Source of the DNA: Actinomycetota bacterium
Lineage (GTDB): Bacteria; Actinomycetota; UBA4738; HRBIN12
Length of the DNA: 64,000 nucleotides
Assembly: GCA_040881665.1 (NCBI GenBank)
Contig: JBBECT010000007.1
Coordinates: forward strand, 124,001-188,000
Direction: 5' to 3'
Below the pieces are notes generated by a model. That model saw only the letters and a list, made by a program, of their open reading frames with translations. It was not told the DNA's origin and searched no databases. Positions 43,325 to 52,103 of this stretch are shown piece by piece. Both the position numbers and the translations under genes were made by a program. The first letter of the stretch is position 1. The number at the start of each line of letters is the position of its first letter.

Positions 43325-44547
43325 CCGCCCCACCGATACCGATCCGGGAGCACGTCGGACAGCTCGTCATCCGGCAGCACGCGGAAGGCGTCGACCCCGC
43401 TGACGAGCAGCGACTCCGTCAGCCGCGTCGCGTCCGCCGCCCCGAGGATCGGGGCGGTCGGCTCGCCCTCGTAGGCGTCCGCGTCCACGAGTGCCACGGC
43501 CAGCCGTTGCGCCCGCGGCGCGAGCCCGCGCAGCGCCGGCGGGAACCGTTCGGCGTCATTGGCCCGCCACGTCGGTGCCGCAACGAGGACCCCGCCCTCG
43601 GCGTCGAGCCGCGGAGCGAGCGCGCCGAGCACCTCGGCCAGACCCAGGCCGCCGGACCGCGGGAGATCGGCGAGCCAGCGCAGCACGCGGTGGGGGTCGG
43701 CGTCCTCGAGAACCTCGAGCCTGCCGGCGACACCCGCCGCGAGCCGAATCGTTACGCCCGCGCGCATCGCCGCGAGGGCCCACGAAGCCACGATCGAACA
43801 ACAGCGGTCGAGCGGTGTGTTCTGCAGGCCGCGATCGGCGAGCGTGTCGACGACCAGCACGAGGACCGGCCGCTGCTCCTGCTCGAACTCGCGCACCATG
43901 ACCGACCCGGTGCGCGCCGTCGACGGCCAGTGGACGTGCCGCATGCTGTCCCCGAACCGGTACTCGCGGATCCCGAGGTACTCGGGACCCGTTCCCCGGC
44001 GGGCGCGCGAGTGGAGGGTTCGATCGTGGGCCGGCGCGGGCGCCACGAACGCCGGCGCCGGGAGCTCGGTCCACGCGGGCAGCACGGTCGTCGTGGTCGA
44101 GACCTCGATCGTGGCCCGAGCCCGCCCGACCCCGAAGGGCGCGGTCGAGGTCACCGTGACCGAGGAGGTGGTGCAGGTTCCCCGGCGAGCAGGGACCCGC
44201 TGCCCGTCGAGGAACACGCGCTCGTTCGGCGCGACCGACCCGACGAGCAATCGCGTCCGGGCGAGGTGATCGTCGTCGACCACCAGGAGCCACGCAACGC
44301 CGCGCGAGGCGTTCGTCACTTCCAGCCGAACCTGCGTGGCCACACCCTGTGTCGCCTCCAGAGGAGCGGATCGTGAGATCTCGATGCCGCGCACCATCCA
44401 TCGCGGGAGCAGCAGCCCTCCGATCGCCGCGCCGAGCAACAGCGCGGAGAGGACGAAGAGCCAGCCGGACTGGATGTTCGTCCCGATCAGGAACAGCAGC
44501 AGGGCCCCTCCCACGAGCGCGGTGAAGCGCCTCGTCGGGCGGGGCAT
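43321..44547 (-). CDS. DUF58 protein
   Basis: A 408-residue membrane-anchored protein: two hydrophobic segments near the N-terminus (about residues 10-46), then a beta-rich region and the DUF58 core, whose signature reads LGIREYRFGDSMRHVHWPSTAR. The later half has a vWA-like fold with LVLVVDTLAD (MIDAS-like Asp region). DUF58 proteins work with MoxR ATPases, where the vWA-like part is thought to interact with the ATPase. Start 44547, 3 bp downstream of the moxR stop. Confidence 0.88.
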   Translation of the reverse strand: MPRPTRRFTALVGGALLLFLIGTNIQSGWLFVLSALLLGAAIGGLLLPRWMVRGIEISRSAPLEATQGVATQVRLEVTNASRGVAWLLVVDDDHLARTRLLVGSVAPNERVFLDGQRVPARRGTCTTSSVTVTSTAPFGVGRARATIEVSTTTTVLPAWTELPAPAFVAPAPAHDRTLHSRARRGTGPEYLGIREYRFGDSMRHVHWPSTARTGSVMVREFEQEQRPVLVLVVDTLADRGLQNTPLDRCCSIVASWALAAMRAGVTIRLAAGVAGRLEVLEDADPHRVLRWLADLPRSGGLGLAEVLGALAPRLDAEGGVLVAAPTWRANDAERFPPALRGLAPRAQRLAVALVDADAYEGEPTAPILGAADATRLTESLLVSGVDAFRVLPDDELSDVLPDRYRWGG

Positions 44548-44550
44548 CGC

Positions 44551-45510
44551 TCAGGGCGTCCCGAGCGGAACGGCAACCTGGTCGAGGAGCTGCCGGACGA
44601 GCTCCCGCCCGGCCGCGGTGGACTGTCCCTGGGCCTGGGCGACGATCCGGTGCCCGAGCACGGAGGGCGCCAGCGTCTTCACGTCGTCGGGGAGCACGTA
44701 GGCCCGGCCCTCGCCGATCGCGTTCGCCTGCGCGGCGCGGGTGAGCATCAGCATCGATCGCGGTGATGCCCCGAGCGCGACCTCGGCATGCGTGCGCGTC
44801 GCCTCGACGAGCGCGGCCACGTACTCGATCACGAAGTCGTCCACGTGAACGGACCGCACGGCCTCCTGGTGCGCGAGGATCTCGCCGGGGGTCAGGATCT
44901 GCGGCAGCTCCTCGATCGGATGCGAGTGCATCTGCCGCCGCACGATCTCCCGGGCTTGGGTGCGCTCCGGGTAGCCGACCTGCACCGTCATCGTGAACCG
45001 GTCCAACTGCCCCTCGGGCAGCGGGTAGGTGCCGTGTTGCTCGATCGGGTTCTCGGTCGCGACGAGCAGGAACGGCAACGGGAGCGGATGCGAGGTGCCC
45101 TCGACGGTCACCTGTCGTTCCTCCATCGGTTCCAGCAGCGCGGACTGGGTCCGCGGGGTCGTGCGGTTGATCTCGTCGACGAGGACGACGTTCGCGAACA
45201 CCGGACCGGCGACGAACTGGAACGCGCCGTGGCGCTGGTCGTACACGGAGATCCCGGTGAGATCCGAGGGCAGCAGGTCAGGGGTGGCCTGGATCCGGCT
45301 GAAGCTGCCGCCGATCGATCGGGCGATCGCCCTCGCGAGCATCGTCTTGCCCACGCCGGGAACGCCCTCCAGCAGCAGGTTGCCCTCGGCGAACAGGCAC
45401 ACGGCGGCGGCCCGGACGGCGGGCGTGCTCCCCGCGATCACACGCTCGATGTTGCCGACCAGGCGCTGGAAGGCGGCGGTGGTTTCGTCCAGCGCGATCT
45501 CGCTCTGCAT
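44551..45510 (-). CDS. MoxR-family AAA+ ATPase
   Basis: A 319-residue AAA_3 ATPase. Walker A GVPGVGKTMLARA, Walker B VVLVDEINRTTPRTQSALLE, sensor 1 LLVATENPIEQHGTY, and the LDRF arginine-finger region are all present. MoxR proteins act as chaperone-like ATPases for complex assembly, usually with a DUF58/vWA protein, which is the next gene. The upstream agmatinase gene stops 56 bp away with a hairpin between, so this gene starts the operon. Confidence 0.93.
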   Translation of the reverse strand: MQSEIALDETTAAFQRLVGNIERVIAGSTPAVRAAAVCLFAEGNLLLEGVPGVGKTMLARAIARSIGGSFSRIQATPDLLPSDLTGISVYDQRHGAFQFVAGPVFANVVLVDEINRTTPRTQSALLEPMEERQVTVEGTSHPLPLPFLLVATENPIEQHGTYPLPEGQLDRFTMTVQVGYPERTQAREIVRRQMHSHPIEELPQILTPGEILAHQEAVRSVHVDDFVIEYVAALVEATRTHAEVALGASPRSMLMLTRAAQANAIGEGRAYVLPDDVKTLAPSVLGHRIVAQAQGQSTAAGRELVRQLLDQVAVPLGTP

Positions 45511-45516
45511 AGGGCT

Positions 45517-45538
45517 CCCGGACAGGTCATCGTCCGGG
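45517..45538 (-). terminator. Hairpin between the ureohydrolase gene and moxR
   Basis: Perfect 7-bp arms CCCGGAC (45517-45523) and GTCCGGG (45532-45538), 8-nt loop, 29 bp after the ureohydrolase stop on the minus strand. It separates that gene from moxR, though it sits within about 10 bp of the moxR start. Confidence 0.4.
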
Positions 45539-45566
45539 CACGGACGGGACTTGAACGCGACCCCGG

Positions 45567-46589
45567 TCAGGCCTTCTTCTTCGCGAGGGCGGAGATCGCC
45601 TCGAGGGCGCAGCGATGCGCGAGCGCGGCCGTGACCTCGGCGTTGTCGAACGGCGGGGACACCTCGACGATGTCCATGCCGACGAGGTCGACGGCGCCGA
45701 CGATCTGACGGACCGCGCGTAACAGCTCGCGGCCGAGCATCCCCCCGGGCTCGGGGGTTCCCGTGCCCGGCGCCATACCGGGGTCGACGACGTCGACGTC
45801 GATCGAGAGGTAGACGCAGTCCGGTCCGTCGAGCGCCTCGGCGATCGCATCGGCGATCACGGCCTCGGCGCCGCGTTCCTCGATCTCGACCATCCGGTGC
45901 CACCGCATCTCCTGTTCCTGCATCCAGGCGAACGTCTCGGCCTCGGGCCAGTAGCCGCGGAGACCGACCTGGACGAAGTTCTTGCCCGCGATCCAGCCTT
46001 CCTCGATCAAACGGCGCATCGGGGTGCCGTGCGATACGAGCGAGCCCCACACCTCGTGCCCGGTGTCGGCGTGGGCGTCGAAGTGCACGACCCCGACCTT
46101 GCGCGGATCGCAGGCGCGCGCGATCGCCGCGGCGCTCGGGTAGGTGATCGAGTGATCGCCGCCGAACACGATCGGGATCGCGCCGGTCGACGCGACGCGA
46201 AACACCTTCTCGTGGATCACGCGCAGCCCACGGTTCAGCCTCGACGCGACGACCGGGGCGTCGCCCGCGTCGACGACGTTCACCTTGGAGAACACCTCGG
46301 TCTCGAGCTGGATCGACCAGAGATCGCCCGAATGGTAGGTCGCCTGCCGGATCGCCCGCGGGCCGAACCGGGCTCCGGGACGGTTCGAGGCGCCGTCGTC
46401 GAGCGGGGCGCCGACGATCGCGACCTCCGCACCGCTGGCCGCCAGCGCCTCGTCCGAGTCGCACACGGGCCGCTTCTGGAACGACGTGGACCCGACGTAG
46501 CTCGGCAGCTCCTCGTTGGTGAACTCGGTGTACTCGTCGTCGCCGAAGGGTTCCTCACCCTCGTCGATCCGGAACTCCCGATCCCCCAC
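45567..46589 (-). CDS. Agmatinase/ureohydrolase-family enzyme
   Basis: A 340-residue arginase/agmatinase-family enzyme. All manganese-ligand blocks are present: FGGDHSITYP, VVHFDAHADTG and SIDVDVVDPGMAPGTGTPEPGG (in two parts), so the binuclear site should be complete. Candidate substrates are agmatine, guanidinobutyrate or related guanidino compounds, releasing urea. GTG 46589 is preferred because an AGGAGG site sits 6 nt upstream (plus-strand 46596-46601); the longer ORF to 46706 lacks conservation. No urease or arginine gene is adjacent. Confidence 0.9.
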   Translation of the reverse strand: MGDREFRIDEGEEPFGDDEYTEFTNEELPSYVGSTSFQKRPVCDSDEALAASGAEVAIVGAPLDDGASNRPGARFGPRAIRQATYHSGDLWSIQLETEVFSKVNVVDAGDAPVVASRLNRGLRVIHEKVFRVASTGAIPIVFGGDHSITYPSAAAIARACDPRKVGVVHFDAHADTGHEVWGSLVSHGTPMRRLIEEGWIAGKNFVQVGLRGYWPEAETFAWMQEQEMRWHRMVEIEERGAEAVIADAIAEALDGPDCVYLSIDVDVVDPGMAPGTGTPEPGGMLGRELLRAVRQIVGAVDLVGMDIVEVSPPFDNAEVTAALAHRCALEAISALAKKKA

Positions 46590-46688
46590 CCGTGTCCTCC
46601 TGATACATCGCTGCCGGGACGCCGTGACGGGTGAGGCTACCGCGAACGCGTGCCCGGCACCGAAGTGAGGCAGCCGAACACGAGCATC

Positions 46689-46717
46689 GCCCCGCACCGG
46701 CGACACCGGTGCGGGGC
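46689..46717 (-). terminator. Strong GC hairpin after the ABC importer operon
   Basis: Perfect 12-bp arms GCCCCGCACCGG (46689-46700) and CCGGTGCGGGGC (46706-46717) with a 5-nt loop, 20 bp after the stop of the binding-protein gene. It is the most stable hairpin I saw and separates the operon from the ureohydrolase gene. Confidence 0.6.
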
Positions 46718-46736
46718 GGCTCGGACCTCGCCCGGG

Positions 46737-47672
46737 CTAGAGCAGCCCCTTGCCTTGGAGGTACTCCAGCGCGACGTCTTCGACGTCCTCGCGATCATTG
46801 TCGACGCTGGCGATCATCTCGATCATCTCGTCGTCCGTGAGCGACGTCGTGACCGGATCCAGCACGCTCGCGAGGTCCGCCGAAGCGACCTCCTGCCGGA
46901 CCACCGGCACGAAGTTGCCGAGCGCCAGCATCTGCTCGTCGTCCTCGAGGCTGACGTACCCTTTCTCGCTGATGATCGGGGTGAGCGAGAAGAGGACGCC
47001 GACCTGGACCTCGCCGCTGTCGATCGCGGCGACGGTCTTCCGTCCGCCGAAGTCGAGCTTCTTGATGTCGGCGAACTCGATCCCGTAGACGTCCTTCAGC
47101 CCGGGGGCGCAGAACGGGTTCGTCGGGCAGTCGGGGGGAGCGCCCAGGGTCAGGTCGCCGGCCGAGGGTTGCAGACTGCTGATGTCGGTCAGCGAGTACT
47201 GGTCCGCGACATCCTGCGTCGTGACGAAGACGTTCGAGCTGTTCGCCGGAGAGATCGCATAGGTCACGAGCCCCTGCTGTCCGACGACGTCGGCCAGACG
47301 CTGCGCGACCTCGTCCGGGGTCCCGCTGGCATCCGCCTTCGGGTCGTAGGTGAGCAGATCGGGTCCCGTGTACTCGGGCTTCAGGTCGATCTCGCCGTTC
47401 TCCAGCGCCGTGTTGCCGACGTCGCGGCTCTCGATGTCGAGCTCGCGCGTCACGGTGTAGCCGTCGTTCTCCAGCACCTGCCCGTACATCTCCGCCACGA
47501 GCTGGTTCTCGGTGAAGGCGCCTGAGACGCCGACGGTGATCTCGCCCTTGTCGGCGGTGCCGCCGTCACCGGTGTCGCCGTCCCCACCCGACCCGTTGTC
47601 GCTGCATGCGGCGACGGTCAGCGCCGTCGCCACGAGGGCCGCCCCGAGGACGAACATGCGGTGCTTCCGCAT
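46737..47672 (-). CDS. OpuC/OsmF-type substrate-binding lipoprotein
   Basis: A 311-residue binding protein for quaternary-amine (glycine betaine/choline/carnitine) import. Signal peptide and lipobox TVAACS at residues 18-23, then a Gly/Asp-rich linker and an OpuAC-like domain (ITVGVSGAFTENQLVAEMYGQ, ALENGEIDLKPEYTG). It is anchored to the outer face of the membrane and delivers ligand to the adjacent permeases. It is the last gene of the ATPase-permease-permease-binder order. A strong hairpin follows. The ligand is not determinable here. Confidence 0.88.
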   Translation of the reverse strand: MRKHRMFVLGAALVATALTVAACSDNGSGGDGDTGDGGTADKGEITVGVSGAFTENQLVAEMYGQVLENDGYTVTRELDIESRDVGNTALENGEIDLKPEYTGPDLLTYDPKADASGTPDEVAQRLADVVGQQGLVTYAISPANSSNVFVTTQDVADQYSLTDISSLQPSAGDLTLGAPPDCPTNPFCAPGLKDVYGIEFADIKKLDFGGRKTVAAIDSGEVQVGVLFSLTPIISEKGYVSLEDDEQMLALGNFVPVVRQEVASADLASVLDPVTTSLTDDEMIEMIASVDNDREDVEDVALEYLQGKGLL

Positions 47673-47780
47673 GGGTATTCCCCCTCCATACGTCGCAACC
47701 GGGCGCACACCGCACCCGGTCTCGGACCCGCGAACCCTAGCAGCACCCCCGAGAGAGGTGCCACCCAAGGCATCGGGGGC

Positions 47781-48518
47781 TCAGGATCGCGCGGGCTCGA
47801 CCTCGTTCGGCGGGTGTGCGGCGGACGGCGGCTCCACGCGCGAACTCGTTCTGGGCGTCGTGACGCGGACGAACACGGCGAAGACGAGCTCGGTGAGCAC
47901 CGCGAGGGCGGCGACCAGGATCGCCCCCGCGACCAGCTTGGGGGTGTCCTGCTGTGCGTATCCGTCCACGATGTACCGGCCGAGCGTGCCGCCCCCGATC
48001 AGTGCCGACAAGGTCGCGGTGGCCACAACTGTCACCGCCGCGAGCCGCATCCCGGTCATGATCAGCGGCATCGCGAGCGGGGTCTCCAACCGCCACAGCA
48101 CCTGGGAGCCCCTCATGCCCATCCCGCGGGCGGCCTCCACGGCGTCGAGGTCCACCTGCTGGATGCCGACGTAGGTGTTCACGAGGATCGGGGGGATCGC
48201 CAGCAGCGTCAGGGCGACGAACGTCGGAGCGAACCCGAAGGCGAGCTCCGGCCAGGCGCTGACGAACACGAGGTACATCACCGACACGATCGCGAGTGAC
48301 GGGATCGCCCGCCCAAGGTTCGCGATCTGCACCGCGACGAACCGTCCGCGTCGCGTGTGTCCGACCGCGAGCCCGACCGGGATCGCGATCAGTGGGGCGA
48401 CCACGAGCGACGCCACGGAGAGCTGGACGTGCTGCCCCAGGCGGGTCCAGATCCCGTCGGGTCCGCTCCAGTGGGCGGGATCCGCGATCCAGCCGAAGCC
48501 TTCGACGAGTTCGTTCAC
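47781..48518 (-). CDS. Quaternary-amine ABC permease (second)
   Basis: A 245-residue OpuCB/ProW-type permease with five or six hydrophobic segments and the EAA-type loop EAARGMGMRGSQVLWRLETP that contacts the ATPase. GTG 48518 overlaps the stop of the first permease (GTGA). The C-terminal 30 residues are hydrophilic and Pro/Ser rich. It pairs with the 48515-49213 permease to form the heterodimeric channel. Confidence 0.88.
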   Translation of the reverse strand: MNELVEGFGWIADPAHWSGPDGIWTRLGQHVQLSVASLVVAPLIAIPVGLAVGHTRRGRFVAVQIANLGRAIPSLAIVSVMYLVFVSAWPELAFGFAPTFVALTLLAIPPILVNTYVGIQQVDLDAVEAARGMGMRGSQVLWRLETPLAMPLIMTGMRLAAVTVVATATLSALIGGGTLGRYIVDGYAQQDTPKLVAGAILVAALAVLTELVFAVFVRVTTPRTSSRVEPPSAAHPPNEVEPARS

Positions 48519-49213
48519 GTGGCCGCCGTCCTCTGTTCCGGCGCCTTCGCCCAGGGGGTGACCCATCGCTGGAGCCCGAGGAGGGCCAGGTCTGCGAGAA
48601 GGGCGAACGCGACCGTGAGGAACGAGCCCAACAGCAGCGGTGTCCAGAAGTCGGTCTCGAGGCCGTCGAAGATCAGCTGGCCGAACCCGCCGCGCCCGAT
48701 CAATCCGCCGATCGTCGCGAGTCCGATCGTGCTGACGGTAGCGATCCGCACACCCGCCACGATCACCGGGACGGCGAGCGGCACCTCGATCCTCCACAGC
48801 GACTGACGATCGCGATAGCCCATCCCGCGTGCGGCCTCCTTCACGTCGTCGGGCACGGTGTCGAGGCCGGCCACGTTGTTGCGGATCAGGATCAGGAGGT
48901 TGTAGCCGGCGAGCGGCAACACGACGGTGGTCAGCGACAAGCCTGTGATCGGGATCAGGAAGGCGATCGCAGCGAGGCTCGGGATCGTGTACAGGATCCC
49001 GGTGACCCACGTGATCGGTGCGTAGGTCAGCCGGTGTCGATGGGCGAGCACAGCCAAGGGGAACGCGATCAGGAACGCCAGGCCCACCGACGCGACGACC
49101 AGTTGCACGTGCTGGACCGCATCCGCCCCGATCTCGTCGAGATGGTCGACGATCCAGTCCCACCGGATCAACGGCTCCTCGGATTGCGCGAGGATCCACG
49201 CCAAGACGGTCAC
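48515..49213 (-). CDS. Quaternary-amine ABC permease (first)
   Basis: A 232-residue OpuC-type permease. The coupling loop reads EAARGMGYRDRQSLWRIEVP, nearly the same as in the second permease, so they arose by duplication. GTG 49213 overlaps the stop of the ATPase gene (GTGA) and its own stop overlaps the second permease, giving a fully coupled set. The N-terminal 20 residues are acidic before the first helix. Confidence 0.88.
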   Translation of the reverse strand: MTVLAWILAQSEEPLIRWDWIVDHLDEIGADAVQHVQLVVASVGLAFLIAFPLAVLAHRHRLTYAPITWVTGILYTIPSLAAIAFLIPITGLSLTTVVLPLAGYNLLILIRNNVAGLDTVPDDVKEAARGMGYRDRQSLWRIEVPLAVPVIVAGVRIATVSTIGLATIGGLIGRGGFGQLIFDGLETDFWTPLLLGSFLTVAFALLADLALLGLQRWVTPWAKAPEQRTAAT

Positions 49214-50319
49214 GAGAGGATCTCCTCGGAGATCCGCTCCAGGGTGAGGATCCCTCGATAGCGCTGGCCCTCGGTCGCCACGACGGCCACCTGCGTCCGG
49301 CTCGTCACGATCGAATCGAGGGCGGTCCGGAGGGAGTCGCTCGCGGTGACGTACGCGCTGAACCGTCGGGGCCTCGCCTCCGCGACCGTCGCCACGCCAT
49401 CGAGTGAGGATCCCTCCACCCATCCCAGCAGCTCGGCCCCGTCCACGACGCTGACCCAATCGAACGGCGAGGCGGCGATCACCGCGCGCGCCTGCTCCGC
49501 CGTCGCCGTCGGGGCGACGACCGGGCCGTCCTCCACCCTGATGTCGGCGACCTTGATCAGCGCGAGCCGCTTCAATCCTCGCTCCGACCCGAGGAACTCC
49601 TCGACGAACGCATCCGCGGGGGTCCGCAGGATCTCCTCGGGGGGCGCGAATTGCTCGAGCACGCCGCCGACGTTCAACAGGGCGACCCGATCCGCCAGCT
49701 TGATCGCCTCGTCGATGTCGTGCGTCACGAACACGATCGTCTTGCGGAGCCGACGCTGGATCGCGAGGAACTCGTCCTGCAGCCGGCCTCGGACGATCGG
49801 ATCGACCGCGGCGAACGGCTCGTCCATCAGCATCACCCCCGGGTCCGCCGCGAGCGCGCGAGCGACGCCGACCCGCTGGCGCTGACCGCCGGACAGCTCA
49901 CCGGGGTAGCGGGACAGCAGATCCCGATCCAGCTCGAAGAGCTCGGTGAGTTCCTGGACCCGGGAGGACGTGCGGGCCTTGTCCCAGCCGAGCAGGCCGG
50001 GCACCGTGGCGATGTTCTGCTCGATCGTGCGATGGGGAAGCAGCCCGACGGTTTGGATCACGTACCCGATGCCCCGCCGCAACGAGACCGGGTCCTGTGT
50101 CAGGACGTCGGTCCCCTCGAGGAAGATCTCGCCGGCCGTGGGCTCGATCAGCCGGTTGATCATCTTGAGCGTGGTGGTCTTGCCGCAGCCCGAGGGACCG
50201 ATCAGCGCCGTGATCTCGCCCGCGCGCAGCTCGAGCGAGAGGTCACCGACCGCATCCCGCTCGGCGTTCGGGAACCGCTTCGTGACGTGCCGGATCGAGA
50301 TCGCGACGTCGTCGGTCAC
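49210..50319 (-). CDS. Quaternary-amine ABC transporter ATPase (ProV/OpuCA type)
   Basis: A 369-residue ATPase. Walker A GPSGCGKTTTLKMINR, the Q-loop, signature ELSGGQRQRVGVARAL, Walker B LMDEPFAAVDP and H-loop VTHDIDEA are intact. The C-terminal about 110 residues contain a tandem CBS-like pair (SVVDGAELLGWVEG, VVATEGQRYRGILTLERI), as in osmoregulated ProV/OpuCA, where CBS domains sense ionic strength. It is the first gene of the operon, with GTG start 50319, 78 bp from the convergent-side decarboxylase stop. Confidence 0.92.
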   Translation of the reverse strand: MTDDVAISIRHVTKRFPNAERDAVGDLSLELRAGEITALIGPSGCGKTTTLKMINRLIEPTAGEIFLEGTDVLTQDPVSLRRGIGYVIQTVGLLPHRTIEQNIATVPGLLGWDKARTSSRVQELTELFELDRDLLSRYPGELSGGQRQRVGVARALAADPGVMLMDEPFAAVDPIVRGRLQDEFLAIQRRLRKTIVFVTHDIDEAIKLADRVALLNVGGVLEQFAPPEEILRTPADAFVEEFLGSERGLKRLALIKVADIRVEDGPVVAPTATAEQARAVIAASPFDWVSVVDGAELLGWVEGSSLDGVATVAEARPRRFSAYVTASDSLRTALDSIVTSRTQVAVVATEGQRYRGILTLERISEEILS

Positions 50320-50396
50320 GCTGCCGGTCCTCCCTGCTCGTGGCGTCCGCGAGCGCCCGCCGTGCCGATGCCGGACCTCGCCCGGTCCGCTGGAGT

Positions 50397-51812
50397 CTAG
50401 AGCGCCTTCGCCTCCCGCCGCACGATCTCGATCGCCTCGTGGATCCTGTCGGCGTGGGTGCGGAACGACAGGACCGCGATCCGCAGGATGAACCGCCCGT
50501 GGATCATCGTGCTCGACAGGAACACGCGCTGCGACGCGTTGATCCGCTCGAGGAACGCTCGGTTCGCGCCGATCTCGTCCGAGCCCGGGTCGGCGAGCCG
50601 GAACGCCACGATCGACAGATCGGGCGTCCAGGGCACCTCGAGCCTCGGATCGCTCGCGAGCTCCCGGTGGACCTGTTCGGCGAGATCGAGCTTCTCCTCG
50701 AGCGCGTCGCGGAACGCCGCGACCCCGTGGAGCTGGAGCGGGAGCCACACGCGGAGCCCCCGGAACTCGCGCGAGAGCTCCGGGGAGTACTCCGCGAAGC
50801 TCGGGAGGATCTGGCCCCCGGCGACGAGGTCCTGGAGGTAGGCGGCCCCGCTCGACGCGTGCGCATCCCGCAGGAGGGCGGCGTCACGGACCAGGAGCGA
50901 TCCCGTGCCGTACGGCAGGAACATCCCCTTGTGCGGGTCGAGCGTGATCGAGTCCGCGCGATCGATGCCGCGGAACCGCTCCCGTCCCCGCTCCGTCAGT
51001 TGGAAGAACCCGCCGTAGGCCGCGTCGACATGCAGCCACAACCCCTCCCGGACGCAGAGATCGGCGATCGGCTCGAGCGGATCGACGGCGCCGGTGTTCG
51101 TCGTGCCGGCGTTCGCGACGACGCAGAACGGGCTGCGGCCTGCCGAACGGTCGCCGGCGACCTGATCCGCGAGAGCGTCCACGTCCAGGCGAAGCTCCCG
51201 CGTCACCGGAACGCGGACCACACCACGATCGGGAAAGCCCGCGATCGCCGCGGCCTTGGCGACCGAGGCGTGCGCCTGCTGTGAGACGTAGATCGTCCCG
51301 TCGAGGAAGTCCTCCGGGAGCCGGGCTCGTCGTGCCGTCACGATCGCCGAGAGGTTCGCCATCGAACCGCCGGTCGTGAGGATCCCTCCCGCGGTGACCG
51401 GCAGCCCGAACAGGTCGCAGAACCAGTGCAGGACGTCGACCTCCATCCGGACGAACGCCGGTGCGGTGGCCGCGAGGTTCACGAACCGGTTCACACCGGC
51501 GGCGAGGAACGACGCGAGGGCGGCCGAGTACAGACCCCCTCCGGGGATGTAGGCGAGGTAGCCGGGCCCGGCCGGCTCGAGGGCACGCTCGGCGCCGCGC
51601 CCGAAGTCCGCGAGAACCTCGTCGAACGGCCGGCCGGTCTCCGGAGGAGCCCCTCCGATCGTCGACGCGATCTCGAGGGCGTCGCGGGTCCCTCCGGCCG
51701 CGGAGGTCTCGTCCAAACCGTCGATGAACGATGCCACGTGGTCGAGCGCGGCGGCGCCGATCGCGCGCATCTGCTCGTCCGAGGGCTCCAGCGGGATGGC
51801 CACGGGCGTCAT
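50397..51812 (-). CDS. PLP-dependent group II decarboxylase
   Basis: A 471-residue fold-type I decarboxylase of the aromatic-amino-acid/glutamate decarboxylase group. The PLP lysine is in SITLDPHKGMFLPYG, the aspartate in LHVDAAYGGF, the stacking His in YVSQQAHASVAKAA, and the N-terminal block PGYLAYIPGGGL with TTGGSMANLSA. Most likely it decarboxylates an aromatic or other L-amino acid to an amine; specificity is not readable. ATG 51812. It lies upstream of the ABC operon on the same strand, 77 bp away, so co-transcription is possible. Confidence 0.88.
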   Translation of the reverse strand: MTPVAIPLEPSDEQMRAIGAAALDHVASFIDGLDETSAAGGTRDALEIASTIGGAPPETGRPFDEVLADFGRGAERALEPAGPGYLAYIPGGGLYSAALASFLAAGVNRFVNLAATAPAFVRMEVDVLHWFCDLFGLPVTAGGILTTGGSMANLSAIVTARRARLPEDFLDGTIYVSQQAHASVAKAAAIAGFPDRGVVRVPVTRELRLDVDALADQVAGDRSAGRSPFCVVANAGTTNTGAVDPLEPIADLCVREGLWLHVDAAYGGFFQLTERGRERFRGIDRADSITLDPHKGMFLPYGTGSLLVRDAALLRDAHASSGAAYLQDLVAGGQILPSFAEYSPELSREFRGLRVWLPLQLHGVAAFRDALEEKLDLAEQVHRELASDPRLEVPWTPDLSIVAFRLADPGSDEIGANRAFLERINASQRVFLSSTMIHGRFILRIAVLSFRTHADRIHEAIEIVRREAKAL

Positions 51813-51854
51813 CGTAGCGTCGTGGGTCGCGGTACCCGGAGCCGAACGGCGAGC

Positions 51855-52085
51855 CTAGTCCGCGTCGCGAGCCGCTGCGGGAACGCGGAGCGCCGGGAGG
51901 TCGTCGAGCAACTCCCGTGTCGCCGCGGCCACACGATCCACCGCCGCCTCGAACGCGTCCGGATCTCGCTTCGGCGGCTCGCGGAACCCGCTCACCTTCC
52001 GCACGTACTGGAGCGCGGCGGCTCGCACCTCGTCGTCGTCGGCGGGACCCTCGGGGCTCCGCAAGCGTTGGATGCTCCTGCACAT
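51855..52085 (-). CDS. DUF2277 family protein
   Basis: A 76-residue protein with the family core MCRSIQRLRSPEGPADDDE, then AAALQYVRKVSGFREP and an acidic helix ending in LLDDLP. This small domain is common in actinobacteria and has no assigned function. ATG 52085 is preferred; the long ORF start at 52304 is antisense to the EEP gene. Its start lies only 18 bp from the divergent EEP start, so the promoters must overlap coding sequence. Confidence 0.88.
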   Translation of the reverse strand: MCRSIQRLRSPEGPADDDEVRAAALQYVRKVSGFREPPKRDPDAFEAAVDRVAAATRELLDDLPALRVPAAARDAD

Positions 52086-52103
52086 GGGCCGATCGTAGAC
52101 GAG